From contig CAVXHQ010000005.1 of assembly GCA_963761735.1 (NCBI GenBank), forward strand, positions 682,001-746,000: 64,000 bases of DNA, read 5' to 3'. How positions within the stretch are numbered: the stretch's first letter is position 1; each line of letters begins with the position of its first letter. A model generated the notes under the pieces. It did not search any database and was not told where the DNA came from. It worked only from the letters and a program-made list of their open reading frames with translations. This stretch comes from CAVXHQ01 sp963761735. GTDB lineage: Bacteria > Pseudomonadota > Alphaproteobacteria > Rhodobacterales > Rhodobacteraceae. The translations under genes were made by a program, and so were the position numbers. This document shows, in pieces, positions 1 through 7,999 of this stretch.

Positions 1-51
1 GGAGCGCGAGGGGCTGGCCCCTCGCTCCCACGCTGGCCCGTCGCGCCGACC

Positions 52-1107
52 TCAGAATTCCGCCAGATAGGCCACGAGCAGATCGCGCGCTGCCTCAAGG
101 TCGCCCGCGTCGACCATCTCGGTGACGGTATGGATATACCGCGTGCCGACGACGATGCCGATGGCGCGGGCGCCTGCCGCCGCCTGCTGTGCGGCCGCCC
201 CGTCCTGACCGCCGGACGCCAGCATCGTGCGCTGGTGCCTGATCTTTTTCTTCACGGCGAGCGCCTCGATCTCGGCGACCAGCGCCTTGTCGGCGATGAA
301 CGACCCGTCGCGCAGGTGCAGGCCGACGCCGTCGCCCTGTTTCGTGGTGCGGTCCTTGTCGGGGATGCCCGGCGTGTCGCAGGCCAGCGTCACGTCGATG
401 CCCAGCCCGATGTCGGGTTTGATCGCAAAGGCCGCCGTGCGCGCGCCGCGCAGGCCCACCTCTTCCTGGCTGGTGAAGGCCACGTGGATTTCCGCGCCAC
501 GGCCCTTTTTGCCGCCCAGTTTATCGAGGCCCCGGATCGCCTCGATCCCCAGCCAGCAGGCGATGCGGTTGTCCATCGCCTTTGATACCAGCTTGTCGCC
601 CATCTTGCGGAACGGCTCGTCCATGACGACGAAATCGCCTACCTTGATATGATCGGCGGTCTTTTCGCCCATCCCGGTGTCAATAAAGAATTCGCCCACC
701 TCGGGCACCTTCTTGCGGTCTTCGGGCGAGGAAATATGGATCGGCTTGCCGCCGGGGTTCATCACGCCGGGGAAATCGCCATCCGCCGTGCAGATCGTGA
801 CGCGCCGCGAAAACAGGTTGCGCGGATCGAACCCACCAACCGGCAGCACATGCACGAACCCCTTGTCGGTGATGTGGCTGACCAGAAATCCGATCTCGTC
901 CATATGGCACAAGAGCATGATTTTCAGCGGGTTCTTCACCTTTGGCCCGGCATCGCGACGGCACAGCAGCGATCCCATCGGATCGGTGCGCACCTCGTCG
1001 AACAGGCCCTTGATCTCCTTTTCGATCAGGGCGCGTACGCGGTCCTCATGGCCCGGCACACCGGGGGTTTCGCACAGGCGCTGCAGCAGGTCGATGTTCA
1101 TGGACAC
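52..1107 (-). CDS. M42 family metallopeptidase (FrvX-type aminopeptidase)
   Basis: A 351-residue protein of the M42 di-zinc aminopeptidase family, which trims N-terminal residues from peptides in the cytoplasm. Metal and catalytic motifs are visible in order: HMDEIG (about residues 68-73), KAMDNR with the bridging Asp near 179, QEEVGLRGA with the catalytic Glu pair near 215, IDVT near 237, and HTVTE near the C-terminus. The length matches the family. No signal peptide is seen. The start is read as GTG because an AAGGA-like site lies about 10 bases upstream; an ATG two codons in is an alternative. It is transcribed away from the YbjN gene and has no functional partner here. Confidence 0.9.
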   Translation of the reverse strand: MSMNIDLLQRLCETPGVPGHEDRVRALIEKEIKGLFDEVRTDPMGSLLCRRDAGPKVKNPLKIMLLCHMDEIGFLVSHITDKGFVHVLPVGGFDPRNLFSRRVTICTADGDFPGVMNPGGKPIHISSPEDRKKVPEVGEFFIDTGMGEKTADHIKVGDFVVMDEPFRKMGDKLVSKAMDNRIACWLGIEAIRGLDKLGGKKGRGAEIHVAFTSQEEVGLRGARTAAFAIKPDIGLGIDVTLACDTPGIPDKDRTTKQGDGVGLHLRDGSFIADKALVAEIEALAVKKKIRHQRTMLASGGQDGAAAQQAAAGARAIGIVVGTRYIHTVTEMVDAGDLEAARDLLVAYLAEF

Positions 1108-1393
1108 GAGGTACGGTTCCTTCGGGAGGGGACAGGTTGCCCGGCAGTGTGCGAGCGCAAAGGGCCGGACGCAAGCCCGGCGACGGGCGCCACAGGTGCG
1201 CAGATCCCTGTGATCTATGGCTTATCCCCAGAAAATCGCTTTACAGGCTGCGGCGTTTCGCCCACAATATACGGTAGGAACGGATCGAAAACGCCACCGT
1301 TTCTTGCGCCCGGCCCGACAGGACAGAGGATCGAAACGATCCTTTCGACGGCCCCGCGACATAACAAGGCGATAAAAACAAGAGGGCGAGCAG
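1108..1393. other. intergenic region between divergent genes
   Basis: This divergent promoter region between the M42 peptidase (-) and the YbjN gene (+) holds no credible gene. The part at about 1215-1390 is lower in GC than its surroundings, as expected of a promoter, but I could not assign a specific operator. Confidence 0.4.
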
Positions 1394-1909
1394 ATGGCAC
1401 TCTCACACCGGTCCCCGCAGGGGGATTACACGTCGGATGATCTTCATCCGATCGACATCGTCGAAGGTCTGGCCGAACACCACGACTGGGCGTTCGACAG
1501 GATCGGCGACGATCAGATCGCCATGGCCGTCGTCGGCCAGTGGCGCACCTATTCGATCACGCTTGCCTGGTCCGCCTATGACGAGACACTGCGCCTGATC
1601 TGCACCTTCGAGATGGAACCGCCCGCCGCCCGGATGGATGCGCTGTTCGAGATGCTGAACTCCGTCAACGATCTGTGCTGGTCCGGCAATTTCACCTGGT
1701 GGGAAGAGCAGCGCCTGATGGTGTTCCGCTACGGCCTTGTCGTGTCGGGCGACCAGATGGTCGGCGCCGATCAGCTCGACACTATGATCGGGAATGCCGT
1801 CGCCAACTGCGAGCGGTTCTATCCGGCGTTCCAGCTCGTCACCTGGGCCGAACGGCGCCCCGAGGACGCGTTGCAGGTGGCGATGGCAGAGGCCTACGGG
1901 CGCGCCTGA
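1394..1909 (+). CDS. YbjN domain-containing protein
   Basis: A 171-residue cytoplasmic protein with the YbjN (DUF1790-like) fold, related to type III secretion chaperone-like proteins. Typical features are the N-terminal HPIDIVEGLAEHHDW stretch, the alternating hydrophobic strands around residues 45-75, and a C-terminal helix. The family is nearly universal in Rhodobacterales. Its molecular role is not established, although E. coli YbjN has been linked to stress and motility. The ATG is preceded by GAGGGCGAG, a plausible ribosome-binding site. It lies upstream of proC in the same direction, but 190 bases separate them, so they need not be cotranscribed. Confidence 0.85.
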   Translation: MALSHRSPQGDYTSDDLHPIDIVEGLAEHHDWAFDRIGDDQIAMAVVGQWRTYSITLAWSAYDETLRLICTFEMEPPAARMDALFEMLNSVNDLCWSGNFTWWEEQRLMVFRYGLVVSGDQMVGADQLDTMIGNAVANCERFYPAFQLVTWAERRPEDALQVAMAEAYGRA

Positions 1910-2100
1910 TCGCGCGCGGCGGATGCCGTGTTTGCGGACTGACGTACCGCAGTGCGCGCGCTCCGGGTGCGTGCCTCTTTGCGTGCGTGGCTTTGCGTGC
2001 GCGGCCTGTCGTGTCGCCATGGTCGGCGGCGACGCTGCCCGTGTTGCGCATGGCCGAGGCGCGTCCTATGATCGCGACGGAATGTACAGGAGAGCGTCGG

Positions 2101-2925
2101 ATGGCGGATGACGGATTGGCGGCGGGCGATCTCGCCGCACGCGGCCTGGTGTTGCTGGGATGCGGCAAGATGGGGTCCGCGATGCTGGCGGGCTGGCTGT
2201 CGCGCGGGTTGCCCACCCGTTTGGTCTGGGTGCTCGATCCGGCGCCCTCGGACTGGGTGCGCGCGCAGGGCGTTCATGTAAACGAGGGCCTGCCCGAGGC
2301 CCCCGCCGTCGCCCTGATCGCCGTGAAACCGCAGATGATGGGCGCGGCGCTGCCGGGCCTGCAGGCGCTGGGGGCCGGCACCCTGTTCGTGTCGGTTGCC
2401 GCCGGCACGCCGATCGCGGCCTTCGAAGTCGGCGTTCGGCGCCGTGCCGATCGTGCGCGCCATGCCCAACACGCCCGCCGCGGTCGGTCGCGGCATCACG
2501 GCCATCATCGGTAAAGCCATGTCGGCAATGACGGTCTGGCGCTTGCGGAGGTCCTGCTTGCCGCTGTCGGACAGGTCGTACGCCTTGATGACGAGGCGCA
2601 GATGGACGCGGTGACCGGCCTTTCCGGCTCGGGCCCGGCCTATGTCTTCCACATGATCGAGTGCATGGCCGCCGCCGGCGAGGCGCAGGGGCTGCCCCCG
2701 TCGCTTGCGATGCAACTGGCGCAGGCGACGGTCGCAGGCGCCGGGGCGCTGGCAGAGGCGGCGGATGAGACACCGTCGCAACTGCGCGTGAACGTGACAT
2801 CGCCGAACGGCACGACGCAGGCGGGCCTCGATGTGCTGATGGATGCGCAGTCGGGTCTTGCACCCTTGATCGCGCGCACCGTCGCCGCTGCCGCCGACAG
2901 ATCGCGGGCACTGTCGCATGGCTGA
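2101..2925 (+). pseudogene. proC: pyrroline-5-carboxylate reductase, two frameshifts
   Basis: Homologous to ProC, which reduces pyrroline-5-carboxylate to proline with NAD(P)H. The first part (from ATG 2101, AGGAGA upstream) carries the Rossmann glycine motif LLGCGKMGSAML and VAVKPQMM-like sequence. The reading frame shifts near 2430 (one extra base in GAAGTCGGCG), so FGAVPIVRAMPNTPAA is read in frame 2, and shifts back near 2513 (one base missing), giving DAVTGLSGSGPAYVF, the catalytic C-terminal domain signature. Without both shifts translation stops at the TAA at 2512-2514. The two errors compensate, so sequencing error is as likely as gene loss. The 3' end overlaps csaA by 8 bases. Confidence 0.85.
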
Positions 2926-3274
2926 TATCCTGCCGCAGATCACATACGAGGACTTTGCCCGCGTCGATATCCGCGCCGGGCGGGTCGTGCGGGCAGAGCC
3001 CTATCCGGAGGCGCGCAAACCCGCGATCAAGCTCTGGATCGATTTCGGTGGCGACATCGGGACACGCCGGTCCTCGGCCCAGATCGCTGTACACTATACG
3101 CCCGAGGGGCTGGTGGGACGGCAGGTCATGGCGGTGGTGAATTTCGCGCCGCGCCAGATCGGCAAGTTCATTTCCGAGGTTCTGGTGCTGGGCGTGGCCG
3201 ATGCCGACGGGGCCATCGTACTGGTGGGACCGGATGCCGGATCCGGCGCGGTCGACGGCGGGCAGATGCATTGA
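2918..3274 (+). CDS. csaA: CsaA-type tRNA-binding protein
   Basis: A 118-residue OB-fold tRNA-binding domain protein of the CsaA family, related to the C-terminal domain of bacterial MetRS. CsaA acts as a homodimer with proposed tRNA-binding and export-chaperone activity. Recognisable segments are FARVDIRAGRVV near the N-terminus, SSAQIAVHY in the middle and VNFAPRQIGKFISEVLVLG in the last third. The length is typical. Its ATG overlaps the proC stop (ATGGCTGA), and its own stop overlaps the TTG start of the next gene, so the three genes look translationally coupled. Confidence 0.9.
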   Translation: MADILPQITYEDFARVDIRAGRVVRAEPYPEARKPAIKLWIDFGGDIGTRRSSAQIAVHYTPEGLVGRQVMAVVNFAPRQIGKFISEVLVLGVADADGAIVLVGPDAGSGAVDGGQMH

Positions 3275-4221
3275 CGCGCCTGCTTCTGACCCGCCGCTTT
3301 CCGGATGCAACCATTGCCGCCGCCACGGCACGGTTCGACGTCACCCTGCGCGATGTGCCCGAAGGGTTGAGTGAAAAAGAGGCCGCGGCGGCACTCGGCA
3401 CCTATGACGCGATCCTCGCGACGCTGGGCGACAGGTTTTCGGCGGCGGCATTCGCACAGGCGGCGCCGCGCACAAAGATCGTCGCGAATTTTGGCGTCGG
3501 GTACAATCATATCGACACCGATGCGGCCCGGGCGGCGGGCGTTGCGGTCAGCAACACGCCCGACGTCGTCACCGACGCCACCGCCGATATCGCGCTGACG
3601 CTGATCCTTGCGACCTGCCGCCGGGCGGGCGAGGGCGAGCGGTTGCTGCGGGCGGGCCGCTGGACCGGCTGGCAACCGGTGCAGATGCTGGGCGGCCATG
3701 TGACCGGCAAGACGGTGGGCATCGTCGGGTACGGGCGCATCGGCCAGGCCGTCGCGGCGCGCTGCCACGGCGGGTTCGGCATGCCGGTTCTGTATTACAA
3801 CCGGTCTGCCAAAGAGGGAACGGTGCCTGCGGTGCGGATCGACGATCTGAACGATCTGATGGCCGCCGCCGATATCGTCGTTGTCTGCGTGCCCGGTGGC
3901 GGGGCCGCGGTGGGCCTGATCGACGCAGGCGCCCTTGCGGCGATGAAACCGACCGGCGTTCTGGTCAATGTCGCGCGCGGCGACGTGGTGGACGAGGCGG
4001 CATTGATCGCCGCCCTGACCGACCGGCGGATCGCGGGCGCGGGCCTTGATGTCTATGCCGCCGAACCGGTGGTGCCCGACGCATTGCGCGCCCTGGAAAA
4101 CGCGGTGCTGCTGCCGCATCTGGGGACCGCGGCCCTCGAGGTGCGCGCGGCGATGGGGCAGATGGCCCTCGACAATATCATCGCCTGGTCCGAAGGGCGC
4201 GCGTTGCCGCAGGCGGTGTAG
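3271..4221 (+). CDS. D-2-hydroxyacid dehydrogenase (glyoxylate/hydroxypyruvate reductase-like)
   Basis: A 316-residue NAD(P)-dependent D-isomer 2-hydroxyacid dehydrogenase. The sequence shows the nucleotide-binding motif VGIVGYGRIGQA (about residues 147-158) and the catalytic triad context: Arg in NVARGDVVDE, Glu in DVYAAEP and His in LLPHLGTA. It resembles D-glycerate/glyoxylate reductases, but substrate cannot be fixed from sequence. The start is TTG, in a TTGA overlap with the csaA stop. A five-member intergenic repeat begins about 20 bases after its stop and may serve as transcript end. Confidence 0.88.
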   Translation: MTRLLLTRRFPDATIAAATARFDVTLRDVPEGLSEKEAAAALGTYDAILATLGDRFSAAAFAQAAPRTKIVANFGVGYNHIDTDAARAAGVAVSNTPDVVTDATADIALTLILATCRRAGEGERLLRAGRWTGWQPVQMLGGHVTGKTVGIVGYGRIGQAVAARCHGGFGMPVLYYNRSAKEGTVPAVRIDDLNDLMAAADIVVVCVPGGGAAVGLIDAGALAAMKPTGVLVNVARGDVVDEAALIAALTDRRIAGAGLDVYAAEPVVPDALRALENAVLLPHLGTAALEVRAAMGQMALDNIIAWSEGRALPQAV

Positions 4222-4239
4222 CGGAGCCGGGCGTGGGAC

Positions 4240-4273
4240 GCCTCCGGCGGGGGAGTATTTTCGGCAAGAAAAA
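4240..4273 (+). repeat. CCTCCGGCGGG intergenic repeat, copy 1
   Basis: A short conserved element: GCCTCCGGCGGGGGAGTATT, then four bases, then GCAAGAAAAA. The CTCC...GGAG part can form a small hairpin followed by T-rich sequence. It lies between the dehydrogenase and tdk, both on the plus strand. Four further copies occur in the window (33041, 37746, 39872, and 55538 on the minus strand). Confidence 0.75.
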
Positions 4274-4463
4274 TCGGGAGCCGTTGCGACGGCGTGGGTG
4301 TCAGAAATTTTCAACCGTGTGGACTGCGTGCGGATCGGCGGCGCCGCAGTATCGCCGGCCGCACCGGAACGGGGGTCTTTCGGGCCGCCGGTGGCCCCGG
4401 TTTTGCGGTTTCGCCGGGCCGGGGATGGCACTATCCCGAGGATTGGGCCGGGATGAGGAATTT

Positions 4464-5063
4464 ATGGCGAAATTATTCTTTCACTGGGGGTCGATGGATG
4501 CCGGTAAATCGACGCTGCTTTTGCAGACCGAGTATAATTACCGGGTGAAAGGCATGGAATGTCTGCTGGTTACCGCCGCCATCGACACCCGGTCCGGACA
4601 GGGCCTTATCGCCAGCCGTCTCGGACTTCAGTCCGCTGCCGAAACCTTTTCGGGCGGCGAAGACCTGTTCGAGAAGATCATGGTGCCCGCACACGAACGC
4701 CAGGTCGCGGCGGTGCTGTGCGACGAGGCGCATTTTCTGACACGCGCGCAGGTCATGCAACTGGCGCGCGGCGTCGACGAGTTGAACGTGCCGGTACTGG
4801 CCTACGGTCTGCGCACCGATTTCCGGCTTGAGCCCTTCGAGGGGGCGGCGGCACTTCTGGCCATTGCCGATGTCATCCGCGAGATGCGCTCGGTGTGCGA
4901 TTGCGGACGCGCCGCGACGGCGGTCCTGCGGTTCGAGACCGACGGCTCGAATACGTTCACCGGTCCGCAAGTTCAGATCGGGGGCGACGCGACCTATAAG
5001 TCGGTGTGCCGCAAGCACTGGTTCGAGGCCTTTCAGCGGCATGGGGCTCAACGCCCGCTGTAG
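4464..5063 (+). CDS. tdk: thymidine kinase
   Basis: A 199-residue type II thymidine kinase that phosphorylates thymidine with ATP in the salvage pathway. The P-loop GSMDAGKST is at residues 9-17, a Walker B-like DEAHF follows near residue 89, and the zinc site is formed by CDCG and a C-terminal CRKHW. The substrate lasso region GSNTFTGPQVQIGGD is present. The ATG was chosen because GGATGAGGA lies just upstream; the open frame extends further up without similarity. It stands alone between the repeat at 4240 and a gene-free stretch. Confidence 0.93.
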   Translation: MAKLFFHWGSMDAGKSTLLLQTEYNYRVKGMECLLVTAAIDTRSGQGLIASRLGLQSAAETFSGGEDLFEKIMVPAHERQVAAVLCDEAHFLTRAQVMQLARGVDELNVPVLAYGLRTDFRLEPFEGAAALLAIADVIREMRSVCDCGRAATAVLRFETDGSNTFTGPQVQIGGDATYKSVCRKHWFEAFQRHGAQRPL

Positions 5064-5325
5064 GCCCGGTCGACGACTGTTCGGGGTCCTGGATCTGCCT
5101 GGCCGACACGGCTTTCGGCGCTGCGGATTGCGCGACATTTTCCCGGCAATGCCGACCGAACGGACGTGCCGCCGCGATCGCCCCTGCGCGGCGTCGAGGG
5201 CGCCGGGCCGGGGCTGCCCCAAGTGCAACATTGCCACCGGGCGTGGTAGCAGGCACCACAGAATGGCTGGCAGAATTGCCGGATTCCGGGCAAAGTCGGC
5301 AGGCAAATATCGGCTTGGAATATCG

Positions 5326-6162
5326 ATGAATTACCTCACAGCCTGCGGGACACTCGCCAGCATCCTCCTCACAGCGGCCTGTTCGGGCGGCGGCAGTGGC
5401 CCGGGCGTGCCGGTCATCGCCGATCCCGGCGTTTTCGTGCCCGACGATCCGGCATTCGACACCTATGCCCGGAACGACACCGGGGACAACCGGGTGCTGT
5501 CGAACGTCTCGTTGCCCGGCGATGCGGCCGTTCTGGCGCAATTCGACGATGCAAATCCGAACTCGCCAGCGGGGTATCGCAGCCTCATCGCCCTCAATCA
5601 GGCGTATTATCGTGGCGATGTGCGGATCGAGGTTATCGCGCAGGTGACGGGGGCGGCGCCGGCGACCCGGCTGTTGCGTCTTACCGCCGATCAGGCGCCT
5701 CTCGAACAGGTGCCGGGTGTCGCGGGCCGCTATTTCCTGCGGGGCGACAATTTCGCCTGGGTCACGATCGACGACGGCCCCCTTCTGACGGGCAGCGACA
5801 GTCGCGGTCTCGTCGGTCTCGTCCTCGATTTCGATACGGGAAGGGCCGATATAGATCTGCGCACAGGGGTTGCAGGTGCGTCGGTCGTGCGCACGGAAAT
5901 CAATGTGACCGGCCTGCCGTTCAACATCCGCAGCGGTGCCTTTGGCGGGCCGATAGCCGTGTCGGTCAACGATCCGGACAGCCCGGCGATATATCAGATC
6001 GGCGGCACCCTGCGCGGCACCGTCGGCGGTACACCGGACTATGACGACAGCATCCACGGGTTGACGGCCTCGGGCCTGTATACCGCGAGGGCGACCGATC
6101 AGGGTGCGGTCGTCCGGATCGACGGCGCCTTTGCCGGTACCGATCCGAATGTATTGCCCTGA
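5326..6162 (+). CDS. surface lipoprotein, possibly TbpB-like barrel type
   Basis: A 278-residue protein with a lipoprotein signal peptide: MNYLTACGTLASILL followed by the lipobox LTAAC, placing the lipidated Cys at about residue 19. After a Gly/Ser-rich linker the mature part is rich in alternating polar and hydrophobic strands, ending in a repeat-like GLTASGLYTA / VVRIDGAFAGTDP section typical of small beta-barrel surface lipoproteins related to transferrin-binding protein B domains. I infer that class from pattern, not from a firm motif. Its 3' end overlaps the start of the next gene, a candidate outer-membrane barrel, which suggests a secretion pair. Confidence 0.65.
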   Translation: MNYLTACGTLASILLTAACSGGGSGPGVPVIADPGVFVPDDPAFDTYARNDTGDNRVLSNVSLPGDAAVLAQFDDANPNSPAGYRSLIALNQAYYRGDVRIEVIAQVTGAAPATRLLRLTADQAPLEQVPGVAGRYFLRGDNFAWVTIDDGPLLTGSDSRGLVGLVLDFDTGRADIDLRTGVAGASVVRTEINVTGLPFNIRSGAFGGPIAVSVNDPDSPAIYQIGGTLRGTVGGTPDYDDSIHGLTASGLYTARATDQGAVVRIDGAFAGTDPNVLP

Positions 6163-7231
6163 CGGGGGGCGGGCTGTCGGGGCGGCCCTGCTTGCCTGTG
6201 TCCTGTTTGCCCCGGCGCCAAATGCGGCAGGCGCCGACCCCGCGCGGACCGCAACGCGCGGGCAAACCGCTGTGATGTCCGGCTCGGACCGGCTGCGGAT
6301 ATTTGCCTGGGGTAAATGGCTCGAGACCGGGCAGGCCCCGCGTGAAATCGTCGATGCGATGCAGGGCGCGCTCGTCCGTCAGGGGTTTTACCACGATGGC
6401 CCGGAGGCCGGTGTCGTCTGGACCGATGTTCGCGCGGCACCGCTGCTGGGGTTCGATACCAACATCAACGGCGGCGTGGCGCAGGACAGTTTTACCTTTG
6501 CCGGGTTCACATTCGAGGCGGCCCCCGAGGTTCGCGCGGTCTCCGGCATCGTCGCGGGCCTGGAGGGCGGCGGTACGGCCCGGCTGGCCTGGGACACCGG
6601 GCGCACCGTGGAAATCTCGGCGAACGGCACCTACGGCTGGGCGCCGGGCCGCGATCTGTCGTATTATCGCGGCACCCTGCAGCTGTGTTCGCGCAATACT
6701 GTCGTGGGCTGGATCTTTGCGGATGGCTGCGTGGCACATGCGGTCAGCGAGCGTGACCTTGCCTCACAGCGTCTCGATCGTGCCAGCCTGACGCTTTCGA
6801 CCCTGTTCGAGACGCCGGCGGCCTGGCATGAGCTGAGCGGCGAGCTGGCCGTGACCCGCACCGATACCGTCGAGCAGACGACGGCCACGGTCACCCTCGG
6901 GTCGGTCTGGGATCTTGCCGTGACGGAGGCATCGCTGACGGTTGGCGATCCGGTGGCCGGGATCACCGGCCTCGATCACCGGGTTGCCGTCGACATCCGG
7001 TGGCAGGCGGGCGGGTATCCGACGGGCATCGGGCTGTGGCAGTCAGCGTCGTCGGGGGGGCGTTTTCTGGGGGTGCCAAGGGCCGACACGGCGACGGGCA
7101 TCACGGCATTCTGGCAGGCACGGCCCGGTCTGTCGGTCGAGGTTGGATATTCTGTCGTGAACTCCACCGCCGATCTGTTCGACGACGAGAGTGTGACCTT
7201 TCAGGTGCGGCTCGACGATCCGGGGTTTTGA
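6149..7231 (+). CDS. predicted outer-membrane beta-barrel protein, Slam-like candidate
   Basis: A 360-residue protein starting at the ATG overlapping the lipoprotein stop by 14 bases. It begins with a signal peptide (GAALLACVLFAPAPNAAGA). The N-terminal part holds a short helical segment (WLETGQAPREIVDAMQGAL); the remainder consists of alternating amphipathic strands (TARLAWDTGRTVEISANGTY, LSVEVGYSVVNSTADLF) consistent with a membrane barrel. The order lipoprotein then signal-peptide barrel recalls surface lipoprotein assembly modifiers (Slam), which are usually longer. The assignment is inference; it could also be an unrelated porin-like protein. Confidence 0.55.
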   Translation: MYCPDGGRAVGAALLACVLFAPAPNAAGADPARTATRGQTAVMSGSDRLRIFAWGKWLETGQAPREIVDAMQGALVRQGFYHDGPEAGVVWTDVRAAPLLGFDTNINGGVAQDSFTFAGFTFEAAPEVRAVSGIVAGLEGGGTARLAWDTGRTVEISANGTYGWAPGRDLSYYRGTLQLCSRNTVVGWIFADGCVAHAVSERDLASQRLDRASLTLSTLFETPAAWHELSGELAVTRTDTVEQTTATVTLGSVWDLAVTEASLTVGDPVAGITGLDHRVAVDIRWQAGGYPTGIGLWQSASSGGRFLGVPRADTATGITAFWQARPGLSVEVGYSVVNSTADLFDDESVTFQVRLDDPGF

Positions 7232-7281
7232 AACCGTCTCTTCGCCGGGGTCCAATGTGCCTGCCGGGTCCTTGCGCTGCG

Positions 7282-7959
7282 CTATCCGGTCAGGGCATAT
7301 CGGTGGATATGATGAAACATGCCGTCCGCGTCTTGCCCCAGCAAGGTCAGATCCTCGATCCGGCAGGGTCGCGGCAGGATCGGCGCCACGACGGGCCCGA
7401 GAGCGGCGATCACCTCGGCGCGGGCTTGCGGGGCGAGCGGGCCGGTCAGCGTCATGTGAAACCGGAAATCGTCGAAGACATAGGGGTATCCCCATGCGGC
7501 GAGATGGCCCTTTTGGCGCGGCGTCAGCCCGGCGTCGGACCTGCGCGTCAGCTCGGCCCCGGTCGGGGCGGCGCGAAAGGCATCGAGCGTCGTCACCGTC
7601 GCCGCCGCCAGATCCGCCAGCGCGCGGGTGTCTCCCTGCGGTATCAGGGCCACGAAGCCGCCGGCACCGTCCAGATGCAAACCGTCGATGCAGACCGGGG
7701 CCTGCGTTGCGGCCAGCGCCGCAACGGCATCGGCCAGTGCCTGAGGGGTGGCGCCCGGGGCGAGTCGGAACGGTGGTTTCAGCGTGGCGTGAAACCCGTA
7801 TTTGCGCGGCGCGGATGTGATTGTGCCAGCGTCGATGCCCGCAATCCGCGGATGGTCCACCGCACGCCCCGGCGCGGCGTCCCACCCCAGCCACGCGGCG
7901 CCAAAATCGGCGAACCTGCCCGGCGGCGGGGTGTGGAATATCGCGTAGCGCCCGAACAT
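7282..7959 (-). CDS. DUF1045 / 2H phosphoesterase-like phosphonate metabolism protein
   Basis: A 225-residue protein of the DUF1045 family, a branch of the 2H phosphoesterase fold often encoded with carbon-phosphorus lyase genes. The two expected histidine motifs are visible: HATLKPPF in the first third and HMTLTGPL in the last third. It is divergent from phnM with only 40 bases between starts, so the two probably share a regulatory region. The exact substrate of DUF1045 proteins is not known to me; cyclic phosphoribosyl intermediates are a reasonable guess. Confidence 0.85.
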   Translation of the reverse strand: MFGRYAIFHTPPPGRFADFGAAWLGWDAAPGRAVDHPRIAGIDAGTITSAPRKYGFHATLKPPFRLAPGATPQALADAVAALAATQAPVCIDGLHLDGAGGFVALIPQGDTRALADLAAATVTTLDAFRAAPTGAELTRRSDAGLTPRQKGHLAAWGYPYVFDDFRFHMTLTGPLAPQARAEVIAALGPVVAPILPRPCRIEDLTLLGQDADGMFHHIHRYALTG

Positions 7960-7999
7960 TCCGCCCCTCTTCCATCCCATCCGCCCGGGGTCCGATGAC

